Below are positions 17,158 through 25,169 of a stretch of DNA of 64,000 nucleotides, one piece after another. The first letter of the stretch is position 1. Every line of letters begins with the position of its first letter. Origin of the DNA: Nostoc sp. NMS7 (GTDB taxonomy: Bacteria > Cyanobacteriota > Cyanobacteriia > Cyanobacteriales > Nostocaceae). The stretch covers positions 40,679 through 104,678 of the forward strand of contig NZ_JABXKJ010000263.1 of assembly GCF_017115085.1 (NCBI RefSeq). Reading direction: 5' to 3'. The notes beneath the pieces were generated by a model. That model worked only from the letters and a program-made list of their open reading frames with translations, was not told where the DNA came from and did not search any database. The translations under genes were made by a program, and so were the position numbers.

Positions 17158-17182
17158 CTATCTGTCCTCGGAGGACAGATAG
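17158..17182. terminator. 25-bp perfect palindrome, copy 2
   Basis: A perfect dyad (CTATCTGTCCTC / GAGGACAGATAG) lies between two convergent genes, 6 bases beyond the stop of the tape-measure fragment. Position between convergent stops fits a bidirectional terminator. The same sequence follows the second tape-measure gene at 32214-32236. Confidence 0.65.
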
Positions 17183-17188
17183 AATTGT

Positions 17189-18298
17189 TTACATACCTGA
17201 CCCCATAACCTGTCCCCGTGACATCCTATTCATGAAATCTGCTGCATCATCCACAGGATTAGCAGTAGAAACGGTGAGGCTTCGCGGCGTGTTAGCTAAT
17301 GCCATAATTGCACCTCTCAAAGCATCCAGTCTCTGCTCAATCCCCTGGTTCGCCATCTTCAGTGCCTCTACAAATTGATTACCACCGGCGGACTCGCGGG
17401 GCTGAATACTGGCTGAAGATACAGAGGCAGTTGTTTTATCCATTGGCGGCATATCAGCAATGGTAGATGTTGGGAATTTCGCCGATTGATTCGGCAGTTT
17501 CATGTTTTCACGCTGGCGCTGGTAGCCCTCAAAGATATTTTCTCCCGGCTTGAGGTCAAGCTTGGGCATCTGATTAATATCAATTCTTTGGGGAAGCGTG
17601 AATTGTGGCGAGAGAGTTCCTGCCTTATCTTCAGCAGTTGTCAGGCTCATTGGTCTATGAGCTTTTTCCCCAGTTTCTACCAAATCCAGTGCAGTACTGC
17701 GTTCGCGTCTTTTCTCACTAGCCTGAAAGTTTTGGTTTTCTGTGCCTTGGGTGACTTTCTGCTCTTGAGTCGAATTTGCAGCAATTTCCCCCTGATCATT
17801 AAGATTAGCTTGAGCGCTAGCAGCACGTAATGAGCTTAAGTTAACTTCTTTATCGGCAAGCTCTACCCCAGTTTTAGCCGTTTCAATAGCTTGTGGATCT
17901 TTTTTAATGATCGCAACTTTCAACGCCGCATCAGCTTCTAATTTAGATTTTTGGGCTGCAAGTTGATAGCCTTGGGCTTCATACAAAGCAATTTGGGCAG
18001 CAATTTGCTGGCGTTTCAGGTCATTTTCTAATGTCTTACGTTGAAATTCTTGCTCACGCGCCATGCTTGCTTGTTTTTCCAGGGCGATCGCTGTTTCAGT
18101 AGCCGCTTTTTTTTCTTTAATTTGCAACTCATATTTTTCTGGACTACCTCTTTGATATCCCATATCATCAAGTTGCTGTTTGATAGCCCGCTTAACTCTA
18201 CCCTTGATTTTTGGGTCTTTGAGTTTTTCGACCAATCCTAAAGCATCACTAGTATCGGCGCTTTCATTTTCCAGAGGTGCGATCGCAATTTTCAGCAC
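17189..18298 (-). CDS. Tape-measure-like phage protein, C-terminal part (copy A)
   Basis: These 369 residues run from a GTG at 18298. The sequence is almost entirely charged helix (KRQQIAAQIALYEAQGYQL) with a Pro/Ser-rich linker and a conserved end ALANTPRSLTVSTANPVDD. It aligns over nearly its whole length with the C-terminal part of the gene at 32245-33979. Tape-measure proteins are normally much longer, and the upstream sequence is unrelated, so this is likely the 3' part of a broken gene or a shortened copy. Phage tape measures set tail length and line the tail tube. Confidence 0.6.
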   Translation of the reverse strand: MLKIAIAPLENESADTSDALGLVEKLKDPKIKGRVKRAIKQQLDDMGYQRGSPEKYELQIKEKKAATETAIALEKQASMAREQEFQRKTLENDLKRQQIAAQIALYEAQGYQLAAQKSKLEADAALKVAIIKKDPQAIETAKTGVELADKEVNLSSLRAASAQANLNDQGEIAANSTQEQKVTQGTENQNFQASEKRRERSTALDLVETGEKAHRPMSLTTAEDKAGTLSPQFTLPQRIDINQMPKLDLKPGENIFEGYQRQRENMKLPNQSAKFPTSTIADMPPMDKTTASVSSASIQPRESAGGNQFVEALKMANQGIEQRLDALRGAIMALANTPRSLTVSTANPVDDAADFMNRMSRGQVMGSGM

Positions 18299-18370
18299 AA
18301 TTATAAATGCGCGAGGGTGAAAGCGATGCCTTCGGCGAGCTGCGCTAACGCTCTTCTCAGCAGCCCTTGT

Positions 18371-18634
18371 TTAATCTCCGTCTTTCATCTCAGTCAAAGT
18401 TTTGTCAAGTCTATCGTTAGCTTCCTTAGCAAACTGGATGCATCGCACACTCGTGGCCATTCCCCCAACGGCAGTAAATGTTCCTTCTGGAACCTTGCCT
18501 GACAACAGTAATCCGGCTCCGATAAGGCTAATGCAAGCAGATAAAGCAGTGGCAGTTAGGGCAAGGTTAAAGCTGTAGCGTGCTTGGCGTAGGCGCTCTT
18601 GGGCAATGTAAAATTCGACTGGCTTATGACTCAT
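18371..18634 (-). CDS. Cyanobacterial TRADD-N-associated two-TM protein
   Basis: This 87-residue protein (start MSHKPVEFYIAQERLRQAR; a longer frame reaches 18664) has two hydrophobic helices at about residues 20-46 and 50-65 separated by SGKVPEG. They are flanked by RLRQARYSFNLALTATALSA and CIQFAKEANDRLDK. This pattern fits the CyanoTRADDas_TM family described from comparative genomics of bacterial TRADD-N systems. It diverges from a gene with a TRADD-N-like domain 170 bases away, which strengthens both calls. The family is predicted to act at the membrane in conflict or programmed-death responses. Confidence 0.7.
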   Translation of the reverse strand: MSHKPVEFYIAQERLRQARYSFNLALTATALSACISLIGAGLLLSGKVPEGTFTAVGGMATSVRCIQFAKEANDRLDKTLTEMKDGD

Positions 18635-18804
18635 AAATTTTGTTGTTTGTGTGTTTTGCTTCACACTTCCAATATCGAGCCAAAAACCTACAACCTTGAC
18701 TACACAAAGATTGTGTTGTAAATCACTTGTGATTTCTCTATGATTGTCTGATGCCTTAGTTTTGATTGCCTAAGCGATCGCTTTTTCAATACCGTTATCA
18801 GATT

Positions 18805-20217
18805 ATGACATACCTAAGCCTTGGCAGAAAAAAGAGGAAAATAACTATCACGGCATCTCTAGAAGGTGTTGAGGTAGCGGAAAATGCCTTAATCCGGCTA
18901 GGGTTTGATTCAAAAAGCAACTTTGCAAAATCTCAATTTTTAGCTCCCAGTACAGTTACAAAATTTTTCCAGCGTCAGCCAATTCAGCTTGATTCCTTTA
19001 AAAGGATATGTGAGGCACTGAAATTGAATTGGAGAGAAATTGCAGGGTTAATAGAAGAAAAACAACCAAGCCAGTCACCAACAAGTAGTTACAGCAACCC
19101 TAGTAGTGATGGGGTAGTAGAGCAAGTGCAACCAGAACACCGTAAAGTAACTGTAATAGATAAACAAACTAAAAAAACTAAAGCAGTTATCACCTTAGAA
19201 GGCAATATAGATTCGGTTCAAAACTGGGAATTTATTCAATCTGCTGTACGAGCATATCCAGGTGACACTATAGAAATTACTGATATCAAAGAAGGCAGCA
19301 TCAGATTATTTGTCAAAGGCTCTCCAGAGGATATTGAGCGGCTTATATCTCGCATCAGATCGGGCGAACTAAAAACAGTAAGAGGTTTTCCTGTTGAAGA
19401 TGTTCAAATTTTGAGTGAAAGTTCTGATGATGAAAGTGTCGAATCTAACAAAAAATGGCGTTTAGTAGAGGACATTGTTAATCAGCCAGTTGAGATGCGA
19501 CAATTGAGCGGTGTCGACCTCAGTGATGCCGACCTGAGCGGTGTCGACCTCAGTGATGCCGACCTGAGCGATGCCGACCTGAGCGGTGCCGACCTGAGCG
19601 GTACCAACCTGAGACGTGCCAACCTGAGCGGTGCCAACCTGAGCGGTACCAACCTGAGTGATGCCAAGCTGATCCGTGCCAACCTGAGCGGTGCCAACCT
19701 GAGCGGTGCCAACCTGAGCGCTGCCAACCTGAGCGCTGCCTACCTGAGTGATGCCAAGCTGATCCGTGCCTACCTGATCCGTGCCAACCTGAGTGATGCC
19801 TACCTGATCCGTGCCAACCTAAGTGGTGCAAACCTGAGCCTTGCCTACCTGATGCGTGCCATCCTGAGTGATGCCAATCTGATCCGTGCCAACCTGAGTG
19901 ATGCCAACCTGAGTGATGCCAACCTGAGCGGTGCCAACCTGAGTGATGCCTACCTGAGCCTTGCCTACCTGCGTGATGCTAACCTCAGTCATGCTAACCT
20001 CAGTCATACTAACCTCAGTCATGCTAACCTGAATGGTGCTAACCTAAGCCTTGCCTACCTGAGTGATGCCATCCTGAGCGATGTTAATTTGGAGACTGCT
20101 ATTGTTGTGAACGCCTTATTTGGGAAAAGTCTAGGTCTTACAGAAAACTTGAGGCGTGACCTAGAGAAACGAGGTGCAATTTTTGGCGATCGCCCTCCAG
20201 TTCGGAGTCCAAGATAA
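18805..20217 (+). CDS. HTH / TRADD-N-like / pentapeptide-repeat protein
   Basis: This is a 470-residue protein from the ATG at 18805 (a TTG 13 codons upstream is possible). The order is as follows. Residues about 10-85 are an HTH-like cyanobacterial N-terminus (LAPSTVTKFFQRQPIQ, RICEALKLNWREIAGL). Residues about 125-205 are a TRADD-N-like domain (FIQSAVRAYPGDTIEITDI, KEGSIRLFVKGSPEDIERLI). From about residue 230 to 435 there are some 40 pentapeptide repeats of A(D/N)LSG type. The repeats should form a right-handed quadrilateral beta helix. The neighbour is the TRADD-N-associated membrane protein. An immune or regulated-death role is inferred from the published domain families. Confidence 0.7.
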   Translation: MTYLSLGRKKRKITITASLEGVEVAENALIRLGFDSKSNFAKSQFLAPSTVTKFFQRQPIQLDSFKRICEALKLNWREIAGLIEEKQPSQSPTSSYSNPSSDGVVEQVQPEHRKVTVIDKQTKKTKAVITLEGNIDSVQNWEFIQSAVRAYPGDTIEITDIKEGSIRLFVKGSPEDIERLISRIRSGELKTVRGFPVEDVQILSESSDDESVESNKKWRLVEDIVNQPVEMRQLSGVDLSDADLSGVDLSDADLSDADLSGADLSGTNLRRANLSGANLSGTNLSDAKLIRANLSGANLSGANLSAANLSAAYLSDAKLIRAYLIRANLSDAYLIRANLSGANLSLAYLMRAILSDANLIRANLSDANLSDANLSGANLSDAYLSLAYLRDANLSHANLSHTNLSHANLNGANLSLAYLSDAILSDVNLETAIVVNALFGKSLGLTENLRRDLEKRGAIFGDRPPVRSPR

Positions 20218-20770
20218 GAAACATACCTGAAAAATTTTTCATAAGCTCTATCACAAACCATTCATCGCGGTCTGTATTGACAACTTGCCGATGACTGCGA
20301 TCGCCTCACAAGTCAGAAAAATTCTACTCATTCTTCTGGCTCAACTAGGCAACGTCAAATTCAATTGTCGAAATGCTTAAGTAAATACCACCACTAAATC
20401 AATTTGTAGTGATACCAGTATGGTTTCTGCCTCAGCCTTGGATTGTCCCAATGGCAACATTTGAGGCTTTTTTTAGCTCCTGATTTAGTTTCAGCGCCGC
20501 CTTACTTATTCCCACGGCTGCTATCCCTGACTGAAGCTTGAGAAACTCAATTTGAGTCGATGAGTTTCAACACGCTGACTCAATAGTAAAATATGTTACT
20601 TAGGATCGTCAAGCTGTACTTTGGGATTGGGAATATAAGGGATAGAGAAAAGTAAAACCACCCCCCGCTTGGGAGTGGTGTGTTTATGATTATGTGAACA
20701 CAAGTAATTATGCAGCTTTCAGGTCACTGGGCGTTGAACTTCTCACCAAATGACGGGTTATATACGTTAG
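20218..20770. other. Intergenic region, no gene seen
   Basis: There is no convincing coding frame here. It contains HIP1-like sites, a weak CACTA/TAGTG dyad near 20390-20415 and the hairpin at 20657-20679. Confidence 0.5.
20657..20679 (-). terminator. Candidate hairpin terminator
   Basis: ACCACCCCC / GGGAGTGGT forms a nearly perfect 9-bp stem with a short loop. It lies 90 bases beyond the stop of the minus-strand four-gene cassette. Reading leftward it is followed by TTTTACTTTTC, compatible with Rho-independent termination of that cassette. Confidence 0.5.
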
Positions 20771-21004
20771 TTACGAGCGATTGCGGTGTAGTTCTAATGC
20801 TGCATCCTCTAAATGTTTAATCACTTCTTCAGGGTTTGGTCTTTGCCGAAACATCCAGGCTGCAAGCGCTTCTAACAAGTCTTGAAAGGAAAAACCTTCT
20901 TGTTCTAGCAGAGTAATAAATTCTTCTACGAACTTGATTAAGCCCTCTCTTCTACAATCCCGCAGGGTGGTGCGGATACATAGCTGTTGCTCGGAATCAA
21001 TCAT
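20771..21004 (-). CDS. Small helical protein, cassette copy 2
   Basis: This protein has 77 residues from MIDSEQQLCIRTTLRDCRR. The core LLEQEGFSFQDLLEALAAW is clearly related to FLENQGFTFDEVLDGLVNY in the gene at 21930-22172. It is all-helical, with no known domain. Its start overlaps the stop of the 112-residue gene, so it is the last gene of a coupled four-gene operon. Together with the neighbour it repeats the order seen upstream, suggesting a tandem duplication of a two-gene unit. Confidence 0.6.
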   Translation of the reverse strand: MIDSEQQLCIRTTLRDCRREGLIKFVEEFITLLEQEGFSFQDLLEALAAWMFRQRPNPEEVIKHLEDAALELHRNRS

Positions 21005-21335
21005 GTTGTTCACTCTCTTCAAGTTGTTTGCTTAAAGCTGCTATCCTGCCGTGATGAAAGTCAATCTCATCTTGAATTTTGGTAAGGAGTTGTTCTGGTG
21101 TTAATGGCGTAATCTCAGATTCGGTGAAGTACTTGATGTCTTCAGCGTCCGCTTGAACATCAGGAAGTACACAATAACGCCAAGTTTGTTGGTATTGATA
21201 AGCGGGTTTGCTGCCAGCGTGATAGTATGTACAGCCAATAATTAACCCCTGTTTAACCCATTGCCCAAAATGATATTTCGGTGGCGTCCAATCATGTGGC
21301 ATGGAGATTGAGAGTTTTTGAGGAGAAAAAGTCAT
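20997..21335 (-). CDS. KYHFGQ-domain protein, copy 2 (no nuclease domain)
   Basis: This 112-residue protein has DWTPPKYHFGQWVKQGLIIG followed by a Trp/Tyr-rich middle and a helical C-terminus with SEITPLTPEQLLTKIQDEID. It matches the C-terminal half of the HNH protein encoded immediately upstream (HWSQPKYHFGQLVKQGRIIG), but has no HNH domain. It overlaps that gene by 4 bases. The domain resembles small beta-barrel modules often attached to phage or mobile-element proteins. Function is unknown. Confidence 0.6.
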   Translation of the reverse strand: MTFSPQKLSISMPHDWTPPKYHFGQWVKQGLIIGCTYYHAGSKPAYQYQQTWRYCVLPDVQADAEDIKYFTESEITPLTPEQLLTKIQDEIDFHHGRIAALSKQLEESEQHD

Positions 21336-21946
21336 AATTGTTCACTCTCCTGTTTTGATGAAACTTGGACTACTTCACTCAACTGCTCGTCAAGAACAAC
21401 TAAATTTTTTTGATGAATCTGGGCAAGGGATTTTTCGTACTCAATTTCAGCTTGCAATTGTTCTAATGACGGCGGTTTAATCTCTGGCTCATGAAGTTGG
21501 TCGGTATCATAACCAAGGTCATCAAGCAGCACAGCGTAAATCCATCCTTTTCCTAAGTCGAAAGCCCTTCTTGTTCCTGGTGACTGATATTCAATCCCAA
21601 TAATTCGACCTTGTTTAACTAACTGTCCGAAATGATATTTGGGCTGTGACCAATGACTAGGAAAGCGAATGCATGATTTTTCAGCAATAATTTCTGGCGT
21701 TTCTTCTGGCATAGCATTACCTCGTTTTTGATTGCAGCCGTTACACGCTAGGCGTAGGTTTTTAATCTTGTTGCTTCCGCCACGGGATAACGGAATATAG
21801 TGGTCAATGGTCAGCGTTTCTGGCTTCAGGTTATGCCCACACCAAAAACACCTCATCCCGTACTTGGCTATCAAGTGTGGGCGTTTACGGTCTTTTTGAC
21901 CGTGGTACAGCCCTTTGTGCAAGCGCAGACTAACGCTCGATTCCAT
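21332..21946 (-). CDS. HNH endonuclease with C-terminal KYHFGQ domain
   Basis: This protein has about 205 residues from the ATG at 21946 (MESSVSLRLHKGLYH); an upstream Met at 22018 overlaps the preceding gene by 89 bases. Residues about 20-85 form an HNH/McrA-type domain with two CxxC pairs: MRCFWCGHNL, LTIDHYIPLSRGG and CNGCNQKRG. The DH plus downstream Asn residues form the beta-beta-alpha metal site. The C-terminal half is the KYHFGQ module shared with the next gene. HNH proteins in such cassettes are usually DNA nicking or homing enzymes. The target here is unknown. Confidence 0.75.
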   Translation of the reverse strand: MESSVSLRLHKGLYHGQKDRKRPHLIAKYGMRCFWCGHNLKPETLTIDHYIPLSRGGSNKIKNLRLACNGCNQKRGNAMPEETPEIIAEKSCIRFPSHWSQPKYHFGQLVKQGRIIGIEYQSPGTRRAFDLGKGWIYAVLLDDLGYDTDQLHEPEIKPPSLEQLQAEIEYEKSLAQIHQKNLVVLDEQLSEVVQVSSKQESEQL

Positions 21947-22172
21947 CTGGATGATGCTTTTTTCTAGCTGAGAGTGAAGCTTTGGCAAGTCCAAAAACTG
22001 TATCCACGGAGTAAGCATTTACCCAAGCGTAATTAACCAAGCCATCTAACACTTCATCAAATGTGAAACCTTGGTTTTCAAGAAAGGTCATAACTTGAGC
22101 GGTTGTGCTGCATACAAAATCATGCCTCTGTTCTTTGAGTGCGATGTCAAGCGAAATAACAAGCTTGTTCAT
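21930..22172 (-). CDS. Small helical protein, cassette copy 1
   Basis: This protein has 80 residues from MNKLVISLDIALKEQRHDF; a longer in-frame leader to 22205 is unlikely. The core FLENQGFTFDEVLDGLVNY is shared with the gene at 20771-21004. It is the first gene of the coupled operon and overlaps the HNH gene by 17 bases. It could be a DNA-binding or antitoxin-like partner of the following protein, but nothing in the sequence proves that. Confidence 0.55.
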   Translation of the reverse strand: MNKLVISLDIALKEQRHDFVCSTTAQVMTFLENQGFTFDEVLDGLVNYAWVNAYSVDTVFGLAKASLSARKKHHPDGIER

Positions 22173-22326
22173 GCTTCCTTCCTCCCCGTGCCTCGATAAG
22201 TGCATTCTTCGGTATTCTTAGCAAGAGTTGGAAGGGTAAAAAAATGCACGAGAAATAAGGCAGCGCTTGCAGCTGCTAAGAAGTTTTGTAGTTTCATAAA
22301 ATTCTGTGTTGTAAAACTTTAGTAGG

Positions 22327-23169
22327 CTATGCTTTGACTGAAGCAGGATGTGTTTGTTGAATGTGCATCATCCACTGCTTAATCGCCCCTAGCTCCTCAA
22401 ATTCTGGACTAACCACGCTGCTTACGTGTAAGGCATAGCTGTTTTCGGCGTGATTAGGGTGGTCTGTTTTATCAGCAGCCCAAGCCAAACACATAGTTTT
22501 TATAAGTTCATCAACTATATGTGGTTCAAGCTGGCTGGGACGTTCAACACCTTGAGATTGCAGCCACTCCACAATCAAGTCTCGTGGATAACCCAAAACC
22601 TCACGAACAAGCTTTACCCGTAAATCTTGCGGATGAACTGCTGAAGTCTTGGATGCCGGTGCCCCGTCACGGGCTGAATTTTTTAGCTGCAATCGTCCCC
22701 TACTTTCAGATTTCTTTTCTGACGCGGTGTTACCGTCGTTATCCTCATCAGCTGCTACAGAAAGAATTGCACACAAGCTATGGTGATTGGGGCGAACGAC
22801 ATAATAATGGTCATTTTCACAGTTATGAACCACAAACTCATCCCCATGCTGTTCTAATACTTCAACCGTTGCGGCTCGTTCAGAGCGTGTTGTCAATACT
22901 TGAACTTGGCAATGCAAATGATTCGTTAACGTGCCTGCAACATACTGTGATTTCACCCAATCAGTCGCCTCACAGTAAAGCGAACTGCGGTAAACCTCAA
23001 CTCCCGCAACAGACACATACCAAGGGTTTTGCTCATTAAAAGCATCATGAGACAGTTCGGCAATCACAACACCTTTCACTTGTGCTTCAAAGTTGTAAAA
23101 GCCGTCAATGTCAGTGAAATTTACGTCATTAGCAGAGAGTGCTTGAATAGTTTGAATTGTGTAAGTCAT
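22327..23169 (-). CDS. Hypothetical protein, 280 aa
   Basis: The protein starts MTYTIQTIQALSANDVNFT. The N-terminal 150 residues are mixed alpha/beta with DGFYNFEAQVKGVVIAELS. A charged linker (about residues 145-175) follows. The C-terminal 100 residues are helical with REVLGYPRDLIVEWLQSQG and LIKTMCLAWAADKTDHPNH. I recognise no family. The gene is single, divergent from the RHH gene to its right, with HIP1 hairpins between them. It lies in a block of genes typical of plasmid or prophage early regions. Confidence 0.5.
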   Translation of the reverse strand: MTYTIQTIQALSANDVNFTDIDGFYNFEAQVKGVVIAELSHDAFNEQNPWYVSVAGVEVYRSSLYCEATDWVKSQYVAGTLTNHLHCQVQVLTTRSERAATVEVLEQHGDEFVVHNCENDHYYVVRPNHHSLCAILSVAADEDNDGNTASEKKSESRGRLQLKNSARDGAPASKTSAVHPQDLRVKLVREVLGYPRDLIVEWLQSQGVERPSQLEPHIVDELIKTMCLAWAADKTDHPNHAENSYALHVSSVVSPEFEELGAIKQWMMHIQQTHPASVKA

Positions 23170-23264
23170 AATGAAGTGGTTCCATCTTTATGGTGGGTTT
23201 TTTACAAAAGGCGATCGCACTTGATTGGTAGTCGGGCGATCGCTTTTTGGTGTCTATATTTAGT

Positions 23265-23330
23265 GTATTGTTTTTACGATACAATGTCAAGCACTATAAG
23301 GTACAATACACTCAATACCTTGCAATACAA
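23265..23330. promoter_or_regulatory. Operator-like repeats before the RHH gene
   Basis: The region holds an inverted pair TATTGT / ACAAT followed by two direct half-sites, TACAATACA and GCAATACAA, spaced about two helical turns apart. It lies 45-110 bases upstream of the start of a ribbon-helix-helix gene. RHH proteins typically bind such short repeated half-sites and repress their own promoter, so autoregulation is likely. Confidence 0.45.
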
Positions 23331-23373
23331 ATTCAACAAGAATAAATTAAAGGTATGCAGTATTGAAAAACCT

Positions 23374-23628
23374 ATGGCCACCAAAAGACAAAGGACTTTT
23401 ATCTCGATTGAGGTAGACCCTGAAACTAAAGATGCTTTTAACAAAAGACTGGGACAAGAAGGGAAAACAGTTACGGGCGTTCTCAAGCAGTTCATCGAAG
23501 ACTATCTGAGCAAAGAGGAGTCCATCTCCTCCCCGCAGGAATTAGCAGAGGTTATTAGGCGATTAGAAATGGTTGAGAAAAAAGTAGGTATTGAAAATGC
23601 CCAATTGCTGGGGGAATTAGTCGCCTGA
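23374..23628 (+). CDS. Ribbon-helix-helix DNA-binding protein
   Basis: This protein has 84 residues from MATKRQRTFISIEVDPETKD; a longer frame to 23029 is not credible. Residues 8-50 fit an RHH fold: a beta strand (TFISIEVD), then two helices (KDAFNKRLGQEGKTVTGVLK and FIEDYLSKE). The C-terminal helix is coiled-coil-like. Such proteins act as plasmid copy, partition or antitoxin regulators. No toxin follows, and a hairpin terminator lies 63 bases after the stop. Repeated half-sites before the gene suggest autoregulation. Confidence 0.65.
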   Translation: MATKRQRTFISIEVDPETKDAFNKRLGQEGKTVTGVLKQFIEDYLSKEESISSPQELAEVIRRLEMVEKKVGIENAQLLGELVA

Positions 23629-23691
23629 GAGAGGAAAACGAATCTCTCAGGCAGACCTACAACCATTTACTAGAGTTACTCAATAAACAAA

Positions 23692-23715
23692 AACCCGCTT
23701 CCCATGAGGCGGGTT
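23692..23715 (+). terminator. Rho-independent terminator of the RHH gene
   Basis: AACCCGC / GCGGGTT forms a 7-bp stem with a 10-base loop, followed on the plus strand by AGATATTTTT. It is 63 bases beyond the RHH stop codon. Confidence 0.7.
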
Positions 23716-23775
23716 AGATATTTTTATGGGTTAGTAGACTATTACAATACAGGTAACGTATAATCGATACATAAA

Positions 23776-23808
23776 AGCGATCGCACTTGGACAAAAAGTG
23801 CGATCGCT
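23776..23808. terminator. HIP1-based 13-bp hairpin
   Basis: AGCGATCGCACTT and its exact complement are separated by 7 bases. It is bordered by A-rich sequence on the right and TTTTAT-type sequence on the reverse strand. It is likely a terminator or insulating hairpin between convergent transcripts. Confidence 0.5.
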
Positions 23809-23822
23809 CTAAAAACAAAAAA

Positions 23823-23842
23823 CCTGTAGTGACTACTACAGG
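23823..23842 (-). terminator. Terminator of the two small minus-strand genes
   Basis: CCTGTAGT / ACTACAGG is followed, reading leftward, by TTTTTTGTTTTT. This is a typical Rho-independent terminator 28 bases after the stop of the gene at 23871. Confidence 0.75.
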
Positions 23843-23870
23843 CGAATTTACAAAAAAAGTATATGTCAGT

Positions 23871-24077
23871 CTATCCTGGATGTGTTTTTTCTAAGGCTTG
23901 TAAAGTTTGCTGGATTTGGCCTTGTTTAATCAAACCCCGCGACCTTCTCCCAGCATCAACGGCTTGACGCATTAAAGAATGACCCTCGACATATTTACCA
24001 AGGCGTATCAATTCAATTCCCCTGCTACTGAAATCTTTAACTTCAGAAGCAATAGTTAGTAGCCGTTCTTTATCCAT
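23871..24077 (-). CDS. Small helical protein
   Basis: This is a 68-residue all-helical protein (MDKERLLTIASEVKDFSSRG) with a TPR-like pattern (LIRLGKYVEGHSLMRQAVDAG). It overlaps the stop of the upstream 66-residue gene by 8 bases and is followed by a clear terminator. No family was recognised. The two genes form a small coupled pair in the accessory region. Confidence 0.5.
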   Translation of the reverse strand: MDKERLLTIASEVKDFSSRGIELIRLGKYVEGHSLMRQAVDAGRRSRGLIKQGQIQQTLQALEKTHPG

Positions 24078-24270
24078 TTGTTTGCTCTTGAATAACTATG
24101 ATGATTGATTCTGCTTCTTCAAAAAGTCTTTCGGCTCTTGCCTCCAACAGACTAGCGTCAGCATAATTTTCAATCTGCATTGCTTTCTCATATTCGGCGT
24201 ACAAGTCGAATACTATCTCTTGCAACCTGTTATAAGCGTCAAGCAATGCTGTAACTGTTGTCTGTTCCAT
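24070..24270 (-). CDS. Small helical protein, first of a pair
   Basis: This is a 66-residue acidic helical protein (MEQTTVTALLDAYNRLQEIV) with a probable hairpin of two helices. Overlap with the next gene implies translational coupling and a possible heteromeric pair. No family was recognised. Confidence 0.5.
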   Translation of the reverse strand: MEQTTVTALLDAYNRLQEIVFDLYAEYEKAMQIENYADASLLEARAERLFEEAESIIIVIQEQTNG

Positions 24271-24431
24271 ACTTATCTATTTTATCGAGATTAGGCAGAA
24301 CTATGTGACTTGTAGCGATCGCCATAACTAGCGATCGCTAAAGCTTAATTTTTGATTAATCAAACCGCTATTCATATCCCCGACAGCAGTTGGGGTCAAT
24401 TTTATTTGCCTATATATAAGGAGATAAGGCA

Positions 24432-25169
24432 ATGAACCCAGAATTTACGCTTGAACTTGCCCAGCAGTTACACGACAGCAACCAGATTATAGATTTTGAT
24501 TGGGCTTGGCAGGTGCTTAGTTATAGCACCAAGGGCAATGCTAAACGAATGCTGACTGGATACTTTGAGCGAGACTTTGATTACTTCGTGCAATCTCCAG
24601 AAGAATCGCCAGAATCCTTGCCCTATGAACTTTTTATCATTAATGATAAAAACTCAAAAACGGGTAGACCTACAGAAAAAATCTACTTAACAGTGGAGTG
24701 CTTCAAAGAAATGGGGATGCTGTCCAAGAGTGAAGAGGGTAAGCAGATCCGCAAATATTTTCTGACTTGTGAAGCGATCGCTAAACAATCAGTTAAGGTG
24801 ATTCCACAATTGCAGCAGCAAATTAACCAGTTGCAGCAGAACTTTGAGCTACTCCAATCCCAAGTACAAAATCTCCTACCCATATCAGCTGATTTCATAC
24901 CGCCTGGGTGGGATGCGGATGTCTGGGAGAAGTTGCCGCCACAGGATAAACGACATTTTCGGTTTATGTTCCGCCGCCGTCGGTTCCGTCCTGGTAATGA
25001 AACTGACTTAATTGCATTGCCTGCTATGAATAATCACTCTTTAAGACTTCAGCAAAGGGCTGAGGTTGAACGACTGATCAGTGAGGTATCAGAGGAAGAA
25101 AAACAGAGATTTGACGCACTCAAACAGCAGGTTTTGAAGCAATATCGCTCATGGGGAGGTGAGTCATGA
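24432..25169 (+). CDS. AntA/AntB-like phage antirepressor family protein
   Basis: This 245-residue protein has an N-terminal domain at residues about 5-125 with VLSYSTKGNAKRMLTGYFE, DFDYFV and IYLTVECFKEMGMLSKSEEG-KQIRKYFLTCE. These are the elements of AntA/AntB and MSV199-type antirepressors. A coiled coil at about 125-150 (QLQQQINQLQQNFELLQSQ) and a basic helical C-terminus follow. AAGGAG precedes the ATG by 7 bases. It overlaps the next gene by 4 bases. In phages such proteins relieve repression; here it may control the neighbouring accessory genes. Confidence 0.7.
   Translation: MNPEFTLELAQQLHDSNQIIDFDWAWQVLSYSTKGNAKRMLTGYFERDFDYFVQSPEESPESLPYELFIINDKNSKTGRPTEKIYLTVECFKEMGMLSKSEEGKQIRKYFLTCEAIAKQSVKVIPQLQQQINQLQQNFELLQSQVQNLLPISADFIPPGWDADVWEKLPPQDKRHFRFMFRRRRFRPGNETDLIALPAMNNHSLRLQQRAEVERLISEVSEEEKQRFDALKQQVLKQYRSWGGES

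Noticed and set aside
19482..20022. Long minus-strand frames opposite the pentapeptide gene
   Set aside because: They are periodic His/Gly/Ser or Arg/Leu/Pro repeats created by the complement of the tandem pentapeptide codons; no ribosome-binding site or family.
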